This document shows, one piece after another, positions 16,390 to 24,522 of a DNA stretch of 64,000 bases; positions within the stretch are counted from its first letter, which is position 1, and every line of letters starts with the position of its first letter. Origin of the DNA: Nocardioides cynanchi (GTDB taxonomy: Bacteria; Actinomycetota; Actinomycetes; Propionibacteriales; Nocardioidaceae); NCBI RefSeq assembly GCF_008761635.1, contig NZ_CP044344.1, forward strand, positions 3,224,001-3,288,000, given 5' to 3'. A model generated the notes under the pieces. It had not been told where the DNA came from. It searched no databases and saw only the letters and a program-made list of their open reading frames with translations. Made by a program: the position numbers and the translations under genes.

Positions 16390-17205
16390 TCAGTCCGGCA
16401 GCCGGGCCACCTCGGCGTGGGGCCGGGCCTGCCACCGGGCCCAGTCGGCACTGACGTCGCCGGCGGTGCGGAGCAGCTTCGGCAGGTGCTGGTCGAGCAG
16501 GGTCTCCGTGGAGGTCTCGGCGGCGTGAACGGTCACGTTCATCGCGGACCGGACGGCGCCGGTGCCGTCGCGGACCGGTACGGCGACCGAGCGGACGCCG
16601 GGGGCCAGCTCCTCGTCGGCCAGGGCCCAGCCCCGCGCCCGCACCTGGGTGAGCTCGGCCAGAAGGCCTGGCTCGGTCTCGACCGGCGGCCGGGGAGGGA
16701 GGCCCGAGCGCGAGGGGATCGCGAGGGTCGCGTCGAGCTCGTCGGCCGACAGCGCGGCGAGCAGCACCTTGCCCTGGGAGGTCTGCGGGGCCGGGAAGAG
16801 GGTGCCGATGTCGACCCGCAGCGCGATGATCTTCGGCACCGAGACCCGGGCCACGTAGACGATGTCCGAGCCGTCGAGCTGGGCCATCGACGACGACTCA
16901 CCGGTCTGGCGGACCAGCGTCTCGAGGTGCGGTCGGGCGAGGTCCCAGAGGCCGAGCGACGCGACGTACGCCGTGCCCAGCGAGAGGCAGCGGGGAGTCA
17001 GCGAGAAGGTGCCGTCGGCCGACCGGACGTAGCCGAGCTCGGCCAGGGTGAGCAGCAGCCGCCGCGCGGTCGGCCGGGCCAGCCCTGTGGCGGTGGCCAC
17101 CTCGGCCAGTGACATCGTCCGGTGGTGCTGGTCGAAGCAGCGCAGCACGTCGAGCCCGCGCGCCAGCGCCTCGACGAAGTCCGGCCCCGCGCCACGTCCT
17201 GCCAC
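16390..17205 (-). CDS. IclR family transcriptional regulator (PcaR/PobR-like)
   Basis: 271 residues from a GTG at 17205. The winged helix-turn-helix is at about 13-75 (EALARGLDVLRCFDQHH, MSLAEVATATGLARPTARRLLLTLAELGYV), followed by the effector-binding domain with SQGKVLLAALSADELD and GWALADEELAPGVRSVAVPV. IclR regulators of this subgroup often control aromatic acid catabolism. It lies 11 bases downstream of the amidohydrolase gene and is co-oriented with it; the opposite operon encodes ring-cleavage enzymes. The palindrome at 18809-18833 is a plausible target. Confidence 0.85.
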   Translation of the reverse strand: MAGRGAGPDFVEALARGLDVLRCFDQHHRTMSLAEVATATGLARPTARRLLLTLAELGYVRSADGTFSLTPRCLSLGTAYVASLGLWDLARPHLETLVRQTGESSSMAQLDGSDIVYVARVSVPKIIALRVDIGTLFPAPQTSQGKVLLAALSADELDATLAIPSRSGLPPRPPVETEPGLLAELTQVRARGWALADEELAPGVRSVAVPVRDGTGAVRSAMNVTVHAAETSTETLLDQHLPKLLRTAGDVSADWARWQARPHAEVARLPD

Positions 17206-17216
17206 GAGCGGAGACC

Positions 17217-18680
17217 CTAGTGGCCGGGGTCGGTGTCGCCGAACATGCTGCCGCGGGCGCCGTGCGTGCTCTCGGACTGGTAGTCGGTGTACTGGTAGGG
17301 GTTGTCGAGCACCTTGTTGCCCTCGGGCAGGGCCGGGTTCATCCCGGCCCGCCAGGTCTCCTCGCCCATCGTCGAGCGGAGGTGGTCGACGGTGGCGTCG
17401 ACGGCACGTCGTACGCCGGCAGGGTCGAAGCCGACCAGCCGGCCGTCGGTCTTCACGACCCGACCGTCGACGATCACCGTGTGCACGTCGCCGCGCTGGG
17501 CCTGGAAGGCGACGTGGCCGTAAGGGTTGAGCAACGGGAAGGAGACCGGCGAGTCGTCGTTCTTGATCAGTACGACGTCGGCCTTCTTGCCGGCCTCGAG
17601 GCTGCCGAGGTCGTCGCGGCCGAGGGCGTGCGCGCCGCCGCGGGTGGCCCAGTCGACGACGTGCTCGGCGCGCAACGACAGGGCGGTCACGGTGTCGCCC
17701 TGCACGTGCGCCTCGAGGTGCTCGCGCGACCGGTCGGCGCCGAGCGTGGTCCGCATCGCGGAGAACAGGTCCCCGCTCCACCAGACGCTGGTGTCCATCG
17801 AGAGCGACACCGGGATGTCGTGCTGCCGCACCTGCCAGGTCGGCGGGTAGCCCTGTCCTGCGCTCTGCTCGGACTCCGTCGAGACCGACACCGAGCCGCC
17901 ACTGGCTGCGATCCGCTGGTAGGAGTCCGTGCTCAGCGTGGCCGCGTGCACGTAGATCGTGTCGGTGCCCGCGAAGCCGTTCTCGTGGATCAGCCGGATG
18001 CCGTCGTCGTTGGTCGCGCCCCAGACCCCGGCGTGGGTGGTCACCGGCAGGCCGAGGTCGCGGGCCACCTCGAAGGCCGCCCGCTCGGGGAACGCCGGGT
18101 CGCCGGTGACGTCGAAGGCCAGCTGGAAGCCGAGCAGGTCGCCGGCACCGGTACGACGTCGCTCGAAGAAGTCGCGGACGGCCGGGTCCGCGGTCCACTC
18201 CCACGGGCCGGCCTGGATGTTGCCGTAGGCCAGCACGAACCGGCCCGGCACCGACTGGAGCGCGTCGACCGCGGCGTCGGCGTGGTCGACGGTCTGGAGG
18301 CCGTGCGACCAGTCGACGGTGGTGGTGACGCCGGCCTCGAGCGACTCCCACGCGGAGAGCACGTTGCCGGCATGGATGTCCTCGGGGCGGAAGGTCTTGC
18401 CGTGCTCGAGGTAGTACCAGACGAAGTACTGCGTCAGGGTCCAGTCGGCGCCGTACCCGCGCATCGCGGTCTGCCACATGTGTCGATGCGTGTCGATCAT
18501 CCCCGGCATCACGATGCCGCCGGAGGCGTCGATCTCGCGGGTCCCGTCGGGCACGGCGAGGGCCTCGCCGACCGCCTCGACCCGGTCGCCGACGATCAGC
18601 ACGTCGGCGGTCTCGTGGACGGTGTGGCTGTCGTCCATCGTCAGCACGGTGCCGCCGCGCAGCACGATCGAGTCGGTCAT
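17217..18680 (-). CDS. Amidohydrolase, deaminase/chlorohydrolase type (TrzN/SAH deaminase-like)
   Basis: 487 residues. The metal-binding HxH motif is DTHRHMWQ (His65, His67) after the VMPGMI strand; later His ligands fit THAG and VHAA, and a catalytic Asp fits SMDTSVWW. The composite beta-sandwich frame (residues 1-60 and after about 370, ending in the ADVVLI and VIVDGRVV strands) is typical. The family deaminates or dechlorinates N-heterocycles and nucleosides, so a nitrogen-containing substrate is likely. It is divergent from the ring-cleavage operon, suggesting it may prepare the substrate. Confidence 0.8.
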   Translation of the reverse strand: MTDSIVLRGGTVLTMDDSHTVHETADVLIVGDRVEAVGEALAVPDGTREIDASGGIVMPGMIDTHRHMWQTAMRGYGADWTLTQYFVWYYLEHGKTFRPEDIHAGNVLSAWESLEAGVTTTVDWSHGLQTVDHADAAVDALQSVPGRFVLAYGNIQAGPWEWTADPAVRDFFERRRTGAGDLLGFQLAFDVTGDPAFPERAAFEVARDLGLPVTTHAGVWGATNDDGIRLIHENGFAGTDTIYVHAATLSTDSYQRIAASGGSVSVSTESEQSAGQGYPPTWQVRQHDIPVSLSMDTSVWWSGDLFSAMRTTLGADRSREHLEAHVQGDTVTALSLRAEHVVDWATRGGAHALGRDDLGSLEAGKKADVVLIKNDDSPVSFPLLNPYGHVAFQAQRGDVHTVIVDGRVVKTDGRLVGFDPAGVRRAVDATVDHLRSTMGEETWRAGMNPALPEGNKVLDNPYQYTDYQSESTHGARGSMFGDTDPGH

Positions 18681-18697
18681 GGTCCCTCCGCTTCCAG

Positions 18698-18721
18698 GTG
18701 GTCTCGGCTCCGCTCGACCAC
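18698..18721. repeat. Dispersed imperfect palindrome, solo copy
   Basis: A 24-base element, GTGGTC to GACCAC with CTCCGCTCGA inside. It is the inverse orientation of the core of the array at 1801-2110, with one substitution. It lies just upstream of the amidohydrolase start. Confidence 0.75.
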
Positions 18722-18808
18722 CGATTGCTGCCGGCCGACCCGAGGTGCGTACGAGTGTCCGGTGGGTGGTCAGTGAGGTTCCCGGCCACTGTCGACCCGG
18801 GACCGCGA

Positions 18809-18833
18809 GCCTGTCAAGAGTTGCTTGACAGGC
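18809..18833. promoter_or_regulatory. Perfect 10-bp-arm inverted repeat: divergent operator with two -35 boxes
   Basis: GCCTGTCAAG (18809-18818) and CTTGACAGGC (18824-18833) are perfect inverted arms around AGTTG. Each arm carries a consensus TTGACA: plus strand at 18825-18830 facing the CoA-transferase gene, minus strand at 18817-18812 facing the amidohydrolase gene. A regulator bound here could block both promoters. The IclR protein at 16390-17205 is the natural candidate. Confidence 0.75.
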
Positions 18834-18903
18834 CTATCCCTGCACTCTGAGACTGGCCAGACAACGAAGCGGACGAGTGTCCGCAGATCCGTGGAGGACG
18901 CCC

Positions 18904-20118
18904 GTGACCGACCGACCGACCGGACCGCTCAGCGGGTTGCTGGTCGCCGACTTCTCGCGGATCCTGGCCGGCCCCTACGCCTCGATGCTGCTCGCGGACC
19001 TCGGCGCCGAGGTGGTCAAGGTCGAGTCGCCGGCCGGCGACGACACCCGCTCGTGGATGCCACCGCTGCGCGAGGGCGTGTCGACGTACTACCTCGGTGT
19101 CAACCGCAACAAGCGCTCGGTCGCCCTCGACCTGAAGGACCCCGGTGACCTCGCGCTGGCCCAGGAGCTGGCCGGGCGCGCCGACATCATGATGGAGAAC
19201 TTCCGGCCCGGGGGGCTGACCCGCTACGGCCTCGACTACGACACCGTCGCCGCTGCCAACCCGAAGGTCGTCTACGCCTCCATCAGCGGCTTCGGTACGA
19301 CGGAGCGCGGCCGCGTGCTGCCTGGCTACGACATCATCGTTCAGGCGATGTCGGGGCTGATGAGCCTGACCGGCGGCCCCGACACCGGGCCGTTCCGCTC
19401 CGGTATCTCGGTCTTCGACGTCATGGCCGGGCTGCACGCCACCATCGGCATCCTGGCCGCGCTGCACTCCCGTGACGAGGACGGCCGGGGTCAGCACGTG
19501 GAGGTGAACCTGCTCGCCACCGCCATGTCGGGGATGGTCAACCAGACCAGTGCCTACGCGGCGGGGGGCGTCGTACCGGTGCGGATGGGCAACAGCCACC
19601 CGAGTCTCTTCCCCTATGAGCCGCTGATGTGCGCCGACGGCGAGCTGGTCGTCACGGCCGGCAACAACGGCCAGTTCCGCAAGCTGGTCGAGGTCCTCGG
19701 CGTCCCCGAGCTCGCCGACGATCCCCGCTTCTCCCGCAACGAGGACCGCACCGCCAACCGCGACCTGCTCCGGCCGCTGCTCGTCGAGCGGCTGATGACC
19801 CGGCCGAAGATGGAGTGGTTCCGCGAGATCATCGGCGCGGGCGTGCCGTGCGGGCCGATCAACGACGTCGGCGGCGGCGTCGCGTTCGCCCAGGAGATCG
19901 GGCAGGAGCCCGTGGTCGAGGTCGGTGAGGGCGAGGCCATGGTGCCGTCGATCCGCAACCCGATCACGTTCTCCGAGACACCGGTCGACTACCGGCTTCC
20001 CCCGCCGGGGCTCGACGAGCACGGCGACGAGATCCGGGCCTGGCTGAGGGAGCCCGTGGTCTCGACTCCGCTCGACCACGGAGAGAGCCGCGACCACGCG
20101 GAGGGCGGCGATGAGTGA
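18904..20118 (+). CDS. CaiB/BaiF family (class III) CoA-transferase
   Basis: 404 residues from the GTG at 18904, which has GGAGGA eight bases upstream. Family motifs: LSGLLVADFSRILAGPYASMLLADLGAEVVKVE, NFRPGGLTRYGLDYDTV, and GISVFDVMAGLHA with the catalytic Asp. It moves CoA between carboxylic acids. As first gene of the operon it may activate an acid that the citryl-CoA lyase-like protein then cleaves. The C-terminal residues VVSTPLDHGESRDHAE are encoded by a copy of the dispersed repeat and look like an acquired extension. Confidence 0.85.
   Translation: MTDRPTGPLSGLLVADFSRILAGPYASMLLADLGAEVVKVESPAGDDTRSWMPPLREGVSTYYLGVNRNKRSVALDLKDPGDLALAQELAGRADIMMENFRPGGLTRYGLDYDTVAAANPKVVYASISGFGTTERGRVLPGYDIIVQAMSGLMSLTGGPDTGPFRSGISVFDVMAGLHATIGILAALHSRDEDGRGQHVEVNLLATAMSGMVNQTSAYAAGGVVPVRMGNSHPSLFPYEPLMCADGELVVTAGNNGQFRKLVEVLGVPELADDPRFSRNEDRTANRDLLRPLLVERLMTRPKMEWFREIIGAGVPCGPINDVGGGVAFAQEIGQEPVVEVGEGEAMVPSIRNPITFSETPVDYRLPPPGLDEHGDEIRAWLREPVVSTPLDHGESRDHAEGGDE
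20056..20079. repeat. Dispersed palindrome inside the CoA-transferase C-terminus
   Basis: Same 24-base element as the last unit of the array (2077-2100), in inverse orientation and identical base for base: GTGGTCTCGACT then CCGCTCGACCAC. It is translated as VVSTPLDH in the CoA-transferase. Confidence 0.85.
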
Positions 20119-20905
20119 GCTGGAGTTCCCCACGTCGTTGGGGACGTCGACGGCCGAGACCATCTCGCTGATGGGCGAGGACCTCACCGACCTGATGGGC
20201 AACGTCGGCTTCGGGGAGCTCGCCTTCTGGCTGGTCGCGCTGCGGCGCCCGACCTCGGGTGAGACCAGGGTGTTCGAGGCGGTGCTGGTGGCCCTGGCCG
20301 ACCACGGGTTCACCCCGACCGCGATCGCGGCCCGGCTCACCTACCTGTCCGCACCCGACTCGCTCCAGGGTGCCCTGGCCGCCGGCCTGCTCGGTGGCGG
20401 CTCGCGGTTCCTGGGCGTGACCGAGGACTGCGGCGGCTACCTCCATGCCGTCCTCGAGGCGCACACCGGTGACCTGCCGACCACCGACGAGGGCTGGGAC
20501 GCCGTCGCCCTCTCCGCGGTACGACGTACCCGCGAGCAGGGCGCGTTCGTCCCCGGCCTCGGGCACCCGGTACACAAGCAGGGCGACCCACGCACCCCGC
20601 GGCTGATCCGGATCGCCGACGAGGAAGGTCTGCGCGGCCCGCACCTGCGGCTGTTCGAGGCGATCGGGCGGGTGCACGAGCAGGTGCTCGGCCGGCACCT
20701 GCCACTCAACGGCGCCGGCGTCTGCGGGGCCGCCCTGGCCGACCTCGGGCTGCCGGTCGAGATGCTGCGCGGCTTCGCGCTGCTGGCCCGGGCGGCCGGC
20801 CTGCTCGGTCAGCTCGCCGAGGAGCGCCGGCGGCCGATCGGGATGGACGCCTACCTCACGATCGACCGCAACGCGGTCTACGTGGACCCGACTCCGCAGG
20901 ACTGA
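20111..20905 (+). CDS. Citryl-CoA lyase-like protein (short citrate synthase family)
   Basis: 264 residues, much shorter than true citrate synthases (about 430). Citrate synthase motifs remain: GVTEDCGGYLH, FVPGLGHPVHKQGDPRTPRL with the conserved His of GLGHPV, and LPLNGAGVCGAALADLGLP. Family members cleave citryl-CoA-type thioesters to an oxo acid and acyl-CoA. It overlaps the CoA-transferase by 8 bases, so the two are translationally coupled and probably act in sequence. The real substrate is unknown, perhaps a citrate- or citramalate-like ring-cleavage product. Confidence 0.8.
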   Translation: MSELEFPTSLGTSTAETISLMGEDLTDLMGNVGFGELAFWLVALRRPTSGETRVFEAVLVALADHGFTPTAIAARLTYLSAPDSLQGALAAGLLGGGSRFLGVTEDCGGYLHAVLEAHTGDLPTTDEGWDAVALSAVRRTREQGAFVPGLGHPVHKQGDPRTPRLIRIADEEGLRGPHLRLFEAIGRVHEQVLGRHLPLNGAGVCGAALADLGLPVEMLRGFALLARAAGLLGQLAEERRRPIGMDAYLTIDRNAVYVDPTPQD

Positions 20906-20922
20906 GTGAGAGAGGAGCGAGC

Positions 20923-21816
20923 ATGGCCACCGTCGCTGCGGTCATCGCCTCGACGCACCATCCCTTCTACCTGAAGGCGAGCACCGCCACCGGCGCCGAC
21001 CGGCCTCCGTTCGCCGACGAGTGGCAGGCCAAGATCGAGGCCTTCCGCGAGACCCTGACCCGGGCCGAGCCCGACGTGCTGGTGATGGTCGGCAGCGACC
21101 ACTTCCACCAGCTCTGGCTGGACAACATGCCGCAGTTCCTGGTCGGCAAGGCGCCGTACTTCGACGCCAACTGGTACAACGAGGAACGCGAGTTCGGCCT
21201 CCCTCGGATGACCCTGGCCGGGCAAGAGGACCTCTCCTCCCACATCCTGCGCAACGGGCTCGACATGGACTTCGACCTGGCCTTCAGCAACGAGCTGCGG
21301 ATCGACCACAGCATCACCTGCCCGATCATCACGCTGCGGCCGCAGGCGGACCTGCCGATCGTGCCGATCTACACCAACATCTTCGCGCCGCCGCTGCCGC
21401 AGCCGAAGCGGTTCGTCCAGCTGGGCAAGGCGATTCGCGAGCTGGTCGAGTCGTGGCCGAGCGACCAGCGGGTCGCGATCATCGGCACCGGGCACCTCTC
21501 GCTGGAGCTCGGCGGGCCGCGCCAGTTCGGCGAGCACGGCCCCGACCCGGACTTCGACCGCAAGGCCGTCGAGTGGATCGCGAACGGCGATGTCGAGGGC
21601 TGCCTCGGCGAGGTGTCGCTCGACAGCCTGCACCTGCCGGGCAACGCCACCCACGGCTTCATGGACTTCATGCTGATGATGGGCGTCGCCGGTGACGGGG
21701 TGAAGGCCGACTACACCGACTCGCTCGACCTCTTCCACACCATGGAGGCGTACTTCACGTGGTACCCGGAGGGATCCGGGCTCGACCGCCGGTCCGAGCC
21801 GGAGGGAGCACTCTGA
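20923..21816 (+). CDS. Extradiol ring-cleavage dioxygenase, LigB-type large subunit
   Basis: 297 residues with the class III extradiol pattern: THHP (His12, His13), VGSDHFH (His60, His62), DHSITCPI and GTGHLSLELGG in mid-sequence, and a late NATHGFMDF. Two His and a Glu bind Fe(II) in this family. LigB proteins open catechol, protocatechuate or gallate rings next to the hydroxyl pair. AGGAG-like sequence precedes the ATG. The next gene encodes a LigA-type small subunit, which points to a two-subunit LigAB enzyme. Confidence 0.85.
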   Translation: MATVAAVIASTHHPFYLKASTATGADRPPFADEWQAKIEAFRETLTRAEPDVLVMVGSDHFHQLWLDNMPQFLVGKAPYFDANWYNEEREFGLPRMTLAGQEDLSSHILRNGLDMDFDLAFSNELRIDHSITCPIITLRPQADLPIVPIYTNIFAPPLPQPKRFVQLGKAIRELVESWPSDQRVAIIGTGHLSLELGGPRQFGEHGPDPDFDRKAVEWIANGDVEGCLGEVSLDSLHLPGNATHGFMDFMLMMGVAGDGVKADYTDSLDLFHTMEAYFTWYPEGSGLDRRSEPEGAL

Positions 21817-22175
21817 TGAGCAAGTACCTCCTCGACAAGTTCCTCTACACCGTCGACCGCGACCCGGCTCTCGTCGAGCGCTACCGTGAGGACCCGGCCG
21901 GGACGGTCGCCTGGTGGGAGGCCGAGATGGCCAACCTGATCCTCAACAGTCACAGTGACGAGAAGTCCACCTGGCTCGCCTTCGAGGACGACGAGCGGCG
22001 AGCACTGGTCGAGCAGGACCACGTCACGCTGTTCGGGATGGGCGCCCATCCCTTCCTCACGCTGACCCTGTTCATCGCGATGTTCGAGCGCGACCACGGA
22101 CCGCTGGAGTACCAGATCGCCTACGGCAGAGCGTTGGAGCACCTCACGCTGCCCTACCCCGACATCTCCACGTGA
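21816..22175 (+). CDS. Extradiol dioxygenase small subunit, LigA-type
   Basis: 119 residues from the ATG at 21816, which overlaps the LigB stop in TGATG. It has the all-helical LigA pattern: LDKFLYTVDRDPALVERYREDPAGTV, then LTEEE-like charged helices (EDDERRALVEQDHVTLFGMGAHPFL). In LigAB the small subunit closes over the active site. A longer open frame upstream is the LigB coding region in another frame. The 1-base overlap supports strict co-translation. Confidence 0.8.
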   Translation: MSKYLLDKFLYTVDRDPALVERYREDPAGTVAWWEAEMANLILNSHSDEKSTWLAFEDDERRALVEQDHVTLFGMGAHPFLTLTLFIAMFERDHGPLEYQIAYGRALEHLTLPYPDIST

Positions 22176-22182
22176 CCCGCTG

Positions 22183-23148
22183 ATGCGCGCCGCCGTCCTG
22201 CACACGCCCGGCTCGCCTCCGTCGTACGGCGAACACCCCGCCCCCGAGCCGGCGGCCGGCTCGACGCTGGTCCGGGTGAGGGCCGCACCGGTGGTGCCAC
22301 TGGACCTGCTCTGCGCGTCGGGCACGGCGTACCTCGGCGTGCCCGCGACGCCGTACGTGCCGGGCGGTCAGGGAGTCGGTGTCGTCGAGGTCTCCGAGAC
22401 CCACGAGCCGGGGACGCGGGTGTGGTTCTTCACGCCGGCCGGGATGGCCCCCGGCGACGGCAGCCTGGCCGAGCTGTGCCTGGTGCCGGACGGTGACGTC
22501 GTACCTCTCGAGGTGACGGTGCCGGACGACCTGGCGGCGGCGCTCGGGCTCTCCGGAGTCGCTGCCTGGATGGCGCTCTCGTGGCGGGCCGGCCTGGTGG
22601 CCGGCGAGCGGGTGCTAGTGCTCGGTGGCGGCGGCGCCGTGGGGCAGGCCGGGATCGGTGCGGCGCACGCGCTCGGTGCGGCGCAGGTCGTCGCGGTTGC
22701 CCGACCCGGCTCGGCCGACCGGGCCCGGGCCGCCGGCGCCGAGGTCGTCGTACCCCTCGACACCCATGACGTCGATGAGCTGACCGCATCGCTCGCGCAG
22801 CACGGGCCCTTCGACGTCGTCCTGGACCCGGTCTTCGGCGTCTCCGCGTCCGCCGCCGCCGGCACGCTCGCGCCGGGAGGCCGCCTGGTCAACCTGGGTG
22901 GGGCCTCGGGTGACGCCGCGGTCTTCTCCTCGGCCGGGCTGCGCAGCAGGTCGGCGGCGGTCCTCGGCTACACCAACAACGCGCTGACCCCCGAGCAGCG
23001 CACGTCGGCCGTCACTGCCGTCCTCGAGCACGCCGCCGCCGGGCGGATCCGGATGGCGTACGACGTGGTGCCGCTCGCCGACGTCGAGGCGGCCTGGCTG
23101 CGGCAGGCGGCCGGTACCGGGTCCCGCGGCGTGGTGCGCCCGAGCTGA
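22183..23148 (+). CDS. Zinc-binding dehydrogenase / NADPH:quinone oxidoreductase family
   Basis: 321 residues, MDR fold. The GroES-like part (1-115) is followed by a Rossmann domain with VLVLGGGGAVGQAGIGAAHALGA. It lacks the cysteine cluster for structural zinc and the usual catalytic zinc ligands, which fits the quinone oxidoreductase subgroup. It starts 7 bases after ligA and is the last gene of the operon. A possible role is reducing an unsaturated intermediate or a quinone formed from the ring substrate. Confidence 0.75.
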   Translation: MRAAVLHTPGSPPSYGEHPAPEPAAGSTLVRVRAAPVVPLDLLCASGTAYLGVPATPYVPGGQGVGVVEVSETHEPGTRVWFFTPAGMAPGDGSLAELCLVPDGDVVPLEVTVPDDLAAALGLSGVAAWMALSWRAGLVAGERVLVLGGGGAVGQAGIGAAHALGAAQVVAVARPGSADRARAAGAEVVVPLDTHDVDELTASLAQHGPFDVVLDPVFGVSASAAAGTLAPGGRLVNLGGASGDAAVFSSAGLRSRSAAVLGYTNNALTPEQRTSAVTAVLEHAAAGRIRMAYDVVPLADVEAAWLRQAAGTGSRGVVRPS

Positions 23149-23191
23149 AACCGCGCTTCGGTCACGCCGCCCGGACGCCTAGGCTGGGGCG

Positions 23192-24094
23192 GTGCACCGG
23201 GAGGGAGACCGGGCGCCGTCAGCGGTGCCCGGAGTGGCAGGGTGGGCGAAGGCTGCGCTCGCCGAGCTCGCCACGCTGCCCGATGTCCACCGCGTCGGAC
23301 TGGCCCTCGACGAGGGCGGCGGGCGGCGCCTGCTCTTCACGGCCAGCGACCGCGACGGCGGAGCCGAGTCGCCCTGGTGCCACATCGACGCCTACGACGA
23401 CCTGCCGATCAACACCGCGGCCCGGACCGGAGAGCTCGTCGCGGGCTCGCTCGACGAGCTGCGCGGACGCTACGCCGAGTTCGTGGACCGGCAGGCCGAC
23501 GGCCCGACGGCGGCGGTGGCGGCCGTGCCGCTGCTCGTCGCCGGGCGAGGGCTGGGAGGGTTCGTCCTCTTCTTCGACGCCCCGCAGTCCTTCGGGCTCG
23601 AGCACCGGCTCGCGTTGGCGCGTCGGGGCGCGGAGCTCGGCGCCGCGCTGCACCTGGCCCAGCTCGGCGAACGACGTGCCGTGGCGGAGACGGCCGACGA
23701 GGGCGCACCGCCGGGCGCCGTGGTCGCGGTTCACGACGTCGCTCCGACGCCGGAGGCCGTGGGCGAGGCCCGGCACGTCGTCCGTGACGTCCTCGTGGAC
23801 TGGGGTGTCGGGCCGGACCTCACCGACACCGCCGTGCTGTGCGTCTCCGAGCTGGTGACCAATGCGGTCATCCACGCCCACAACTCCTGCACGCTGCGCC
23901 TGCTGCTGGAGGGGGACGTGCTCACCGCGACCGTGCGCGACGGGGGCAGCCGGGGCGTGACCACCGTGGGGCAGATCGACGACCACCTCCAGGTGCACGG
24001 GCGCGGGCTGGAGGTGGTGGAGCGCCTGGCCTCACGCTGGGGCTACGACCTCGACGCCCACGGCACCAGGGTCTGGTTCGTCCTGGACCTCTGA
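23192..24094 (+). CDS. GAF-like plus HATPase (anti-sigma kinase type) protein
   Basis: 300 residues from a GTG at 23192. The N-terminal 160 residues resemble a GAF sensor (VHRVGLALDEGGGRRLLF, AAVAAVPLLVAGRGLGGFVLFF). The C-terminal part is a SpoIIAB/RsbW-type ATPase: LCVSELVTNAVIHAHNSCTLRLLLEGD (N box), VRDGG (G1 box) and HGRGLEVVERLASRWG (G2 box). Such proteins phosphorylate anti-anti-sigma factors or bind sigma factors. No partner gene is adjacent. Which sigma factor it might control is unknown. Confidence 0.75.
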   Translation: MHREGDRAPSAVPGVAGWAKAALAELATLPDVHRVGLALDEGGGRRLLFTASDRDGGAESPWCHIDAYDDLPINTAARTGELVAGSLDELRGRYAEFVDRQADGPTAAVAAVPLLVAGRGLGGFVLFFDAPQSFGLEHRLALARRGAELGAALHLAQLGERRAVAETADEGAPPGAVVAVHDVAPTPEAVGEARHVVRDVLVDWGVGPDLTDTAVLCVSELVTNAVIHAHNSCTLRLLLEGDVLTATVRDGGSRGVTTVGQIDDHLQVHGRGLEVVERLASRWGYDLDAHGTRVWFVLDL

Positions 24095-24120
24095 CCGGGT
24101 CGGCGAACTAGGGTCGGCCC

Positions 24121-24522
24121 ATGGACCGCGACTCCGCCCAGGCCTGGCTCGACCGCTACGTCGCCGCGTGGCGGAGCTACGACCCGACCGCGATCGGCGA
24201 CCTGTTCAGCGCGGACGTCACCTACCGCTACCACCCCGACGACGAGCCGACGGTCGGCCGCGAGGCGGTGGTGGCCTCGTGGCTCGGCGAGGGAGACGAC
24301 TCCGGAGCGTCGACCCGCGACGCACCGGGCACGTACGACGCGTCGTACACGCCGTTCGCGGTCGACGGCGACCGGGTCGTGGCGACCGGCACGTCGACCT
24401 ACCGTGACGCGCCGGGCGGTCCGGTGACCAAGGTGTTCCACAACTGCTTCCTGATGTCCTTCGACGACGAGGGGCGATGCCGGGAGTTCACGGAGTTCTA
24501 CACACAGGAGCGACATGACTGA
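24121..24522 (+). CDS. SnoaL-like (NTF2 fold) protein
   Basis: 133 residues. The NTF2-like cone is suggested by AWLDRYVAAWRSYDPTAIGDLFSADVTYRYHP, an aromatic-rich strand set and the late FHNCFLMSFDDEGRCREFTEFYTQ. The fold binds small hydrophobic ligands and can be an isomerase, cyclase or a binding protein. It overlaps the aminopeptidase gene by 8 bases, suggesting coexpression. Confidence 0.75.
   Translation: MDRDSAQAWLDRYVAAWRSYDPTAIGDLFSADVTYRYHPDDEPTVGREAVVASWLGEGDDSGASTRDAPGTYDASYTPFAVDGDRVVATGTSTYRDAPGGPVTKVFHNCFLMSFDDEGRCREFTEFYTQERHD

Noticed and set aside
16390..18789. 799-residue ORF covering the IclR gene and the amidohydrolase region
   Set aside because: Only its last 271 residues (IclR) are real; the rest is an off-frame reading of the amidohydrolase gene.
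20111..20905. Citrate synthase
   Set aside because: At 264 residues it is far too short for a full citrate synthase; motifs and context fit a citryl-CoA lyase-like protein better.
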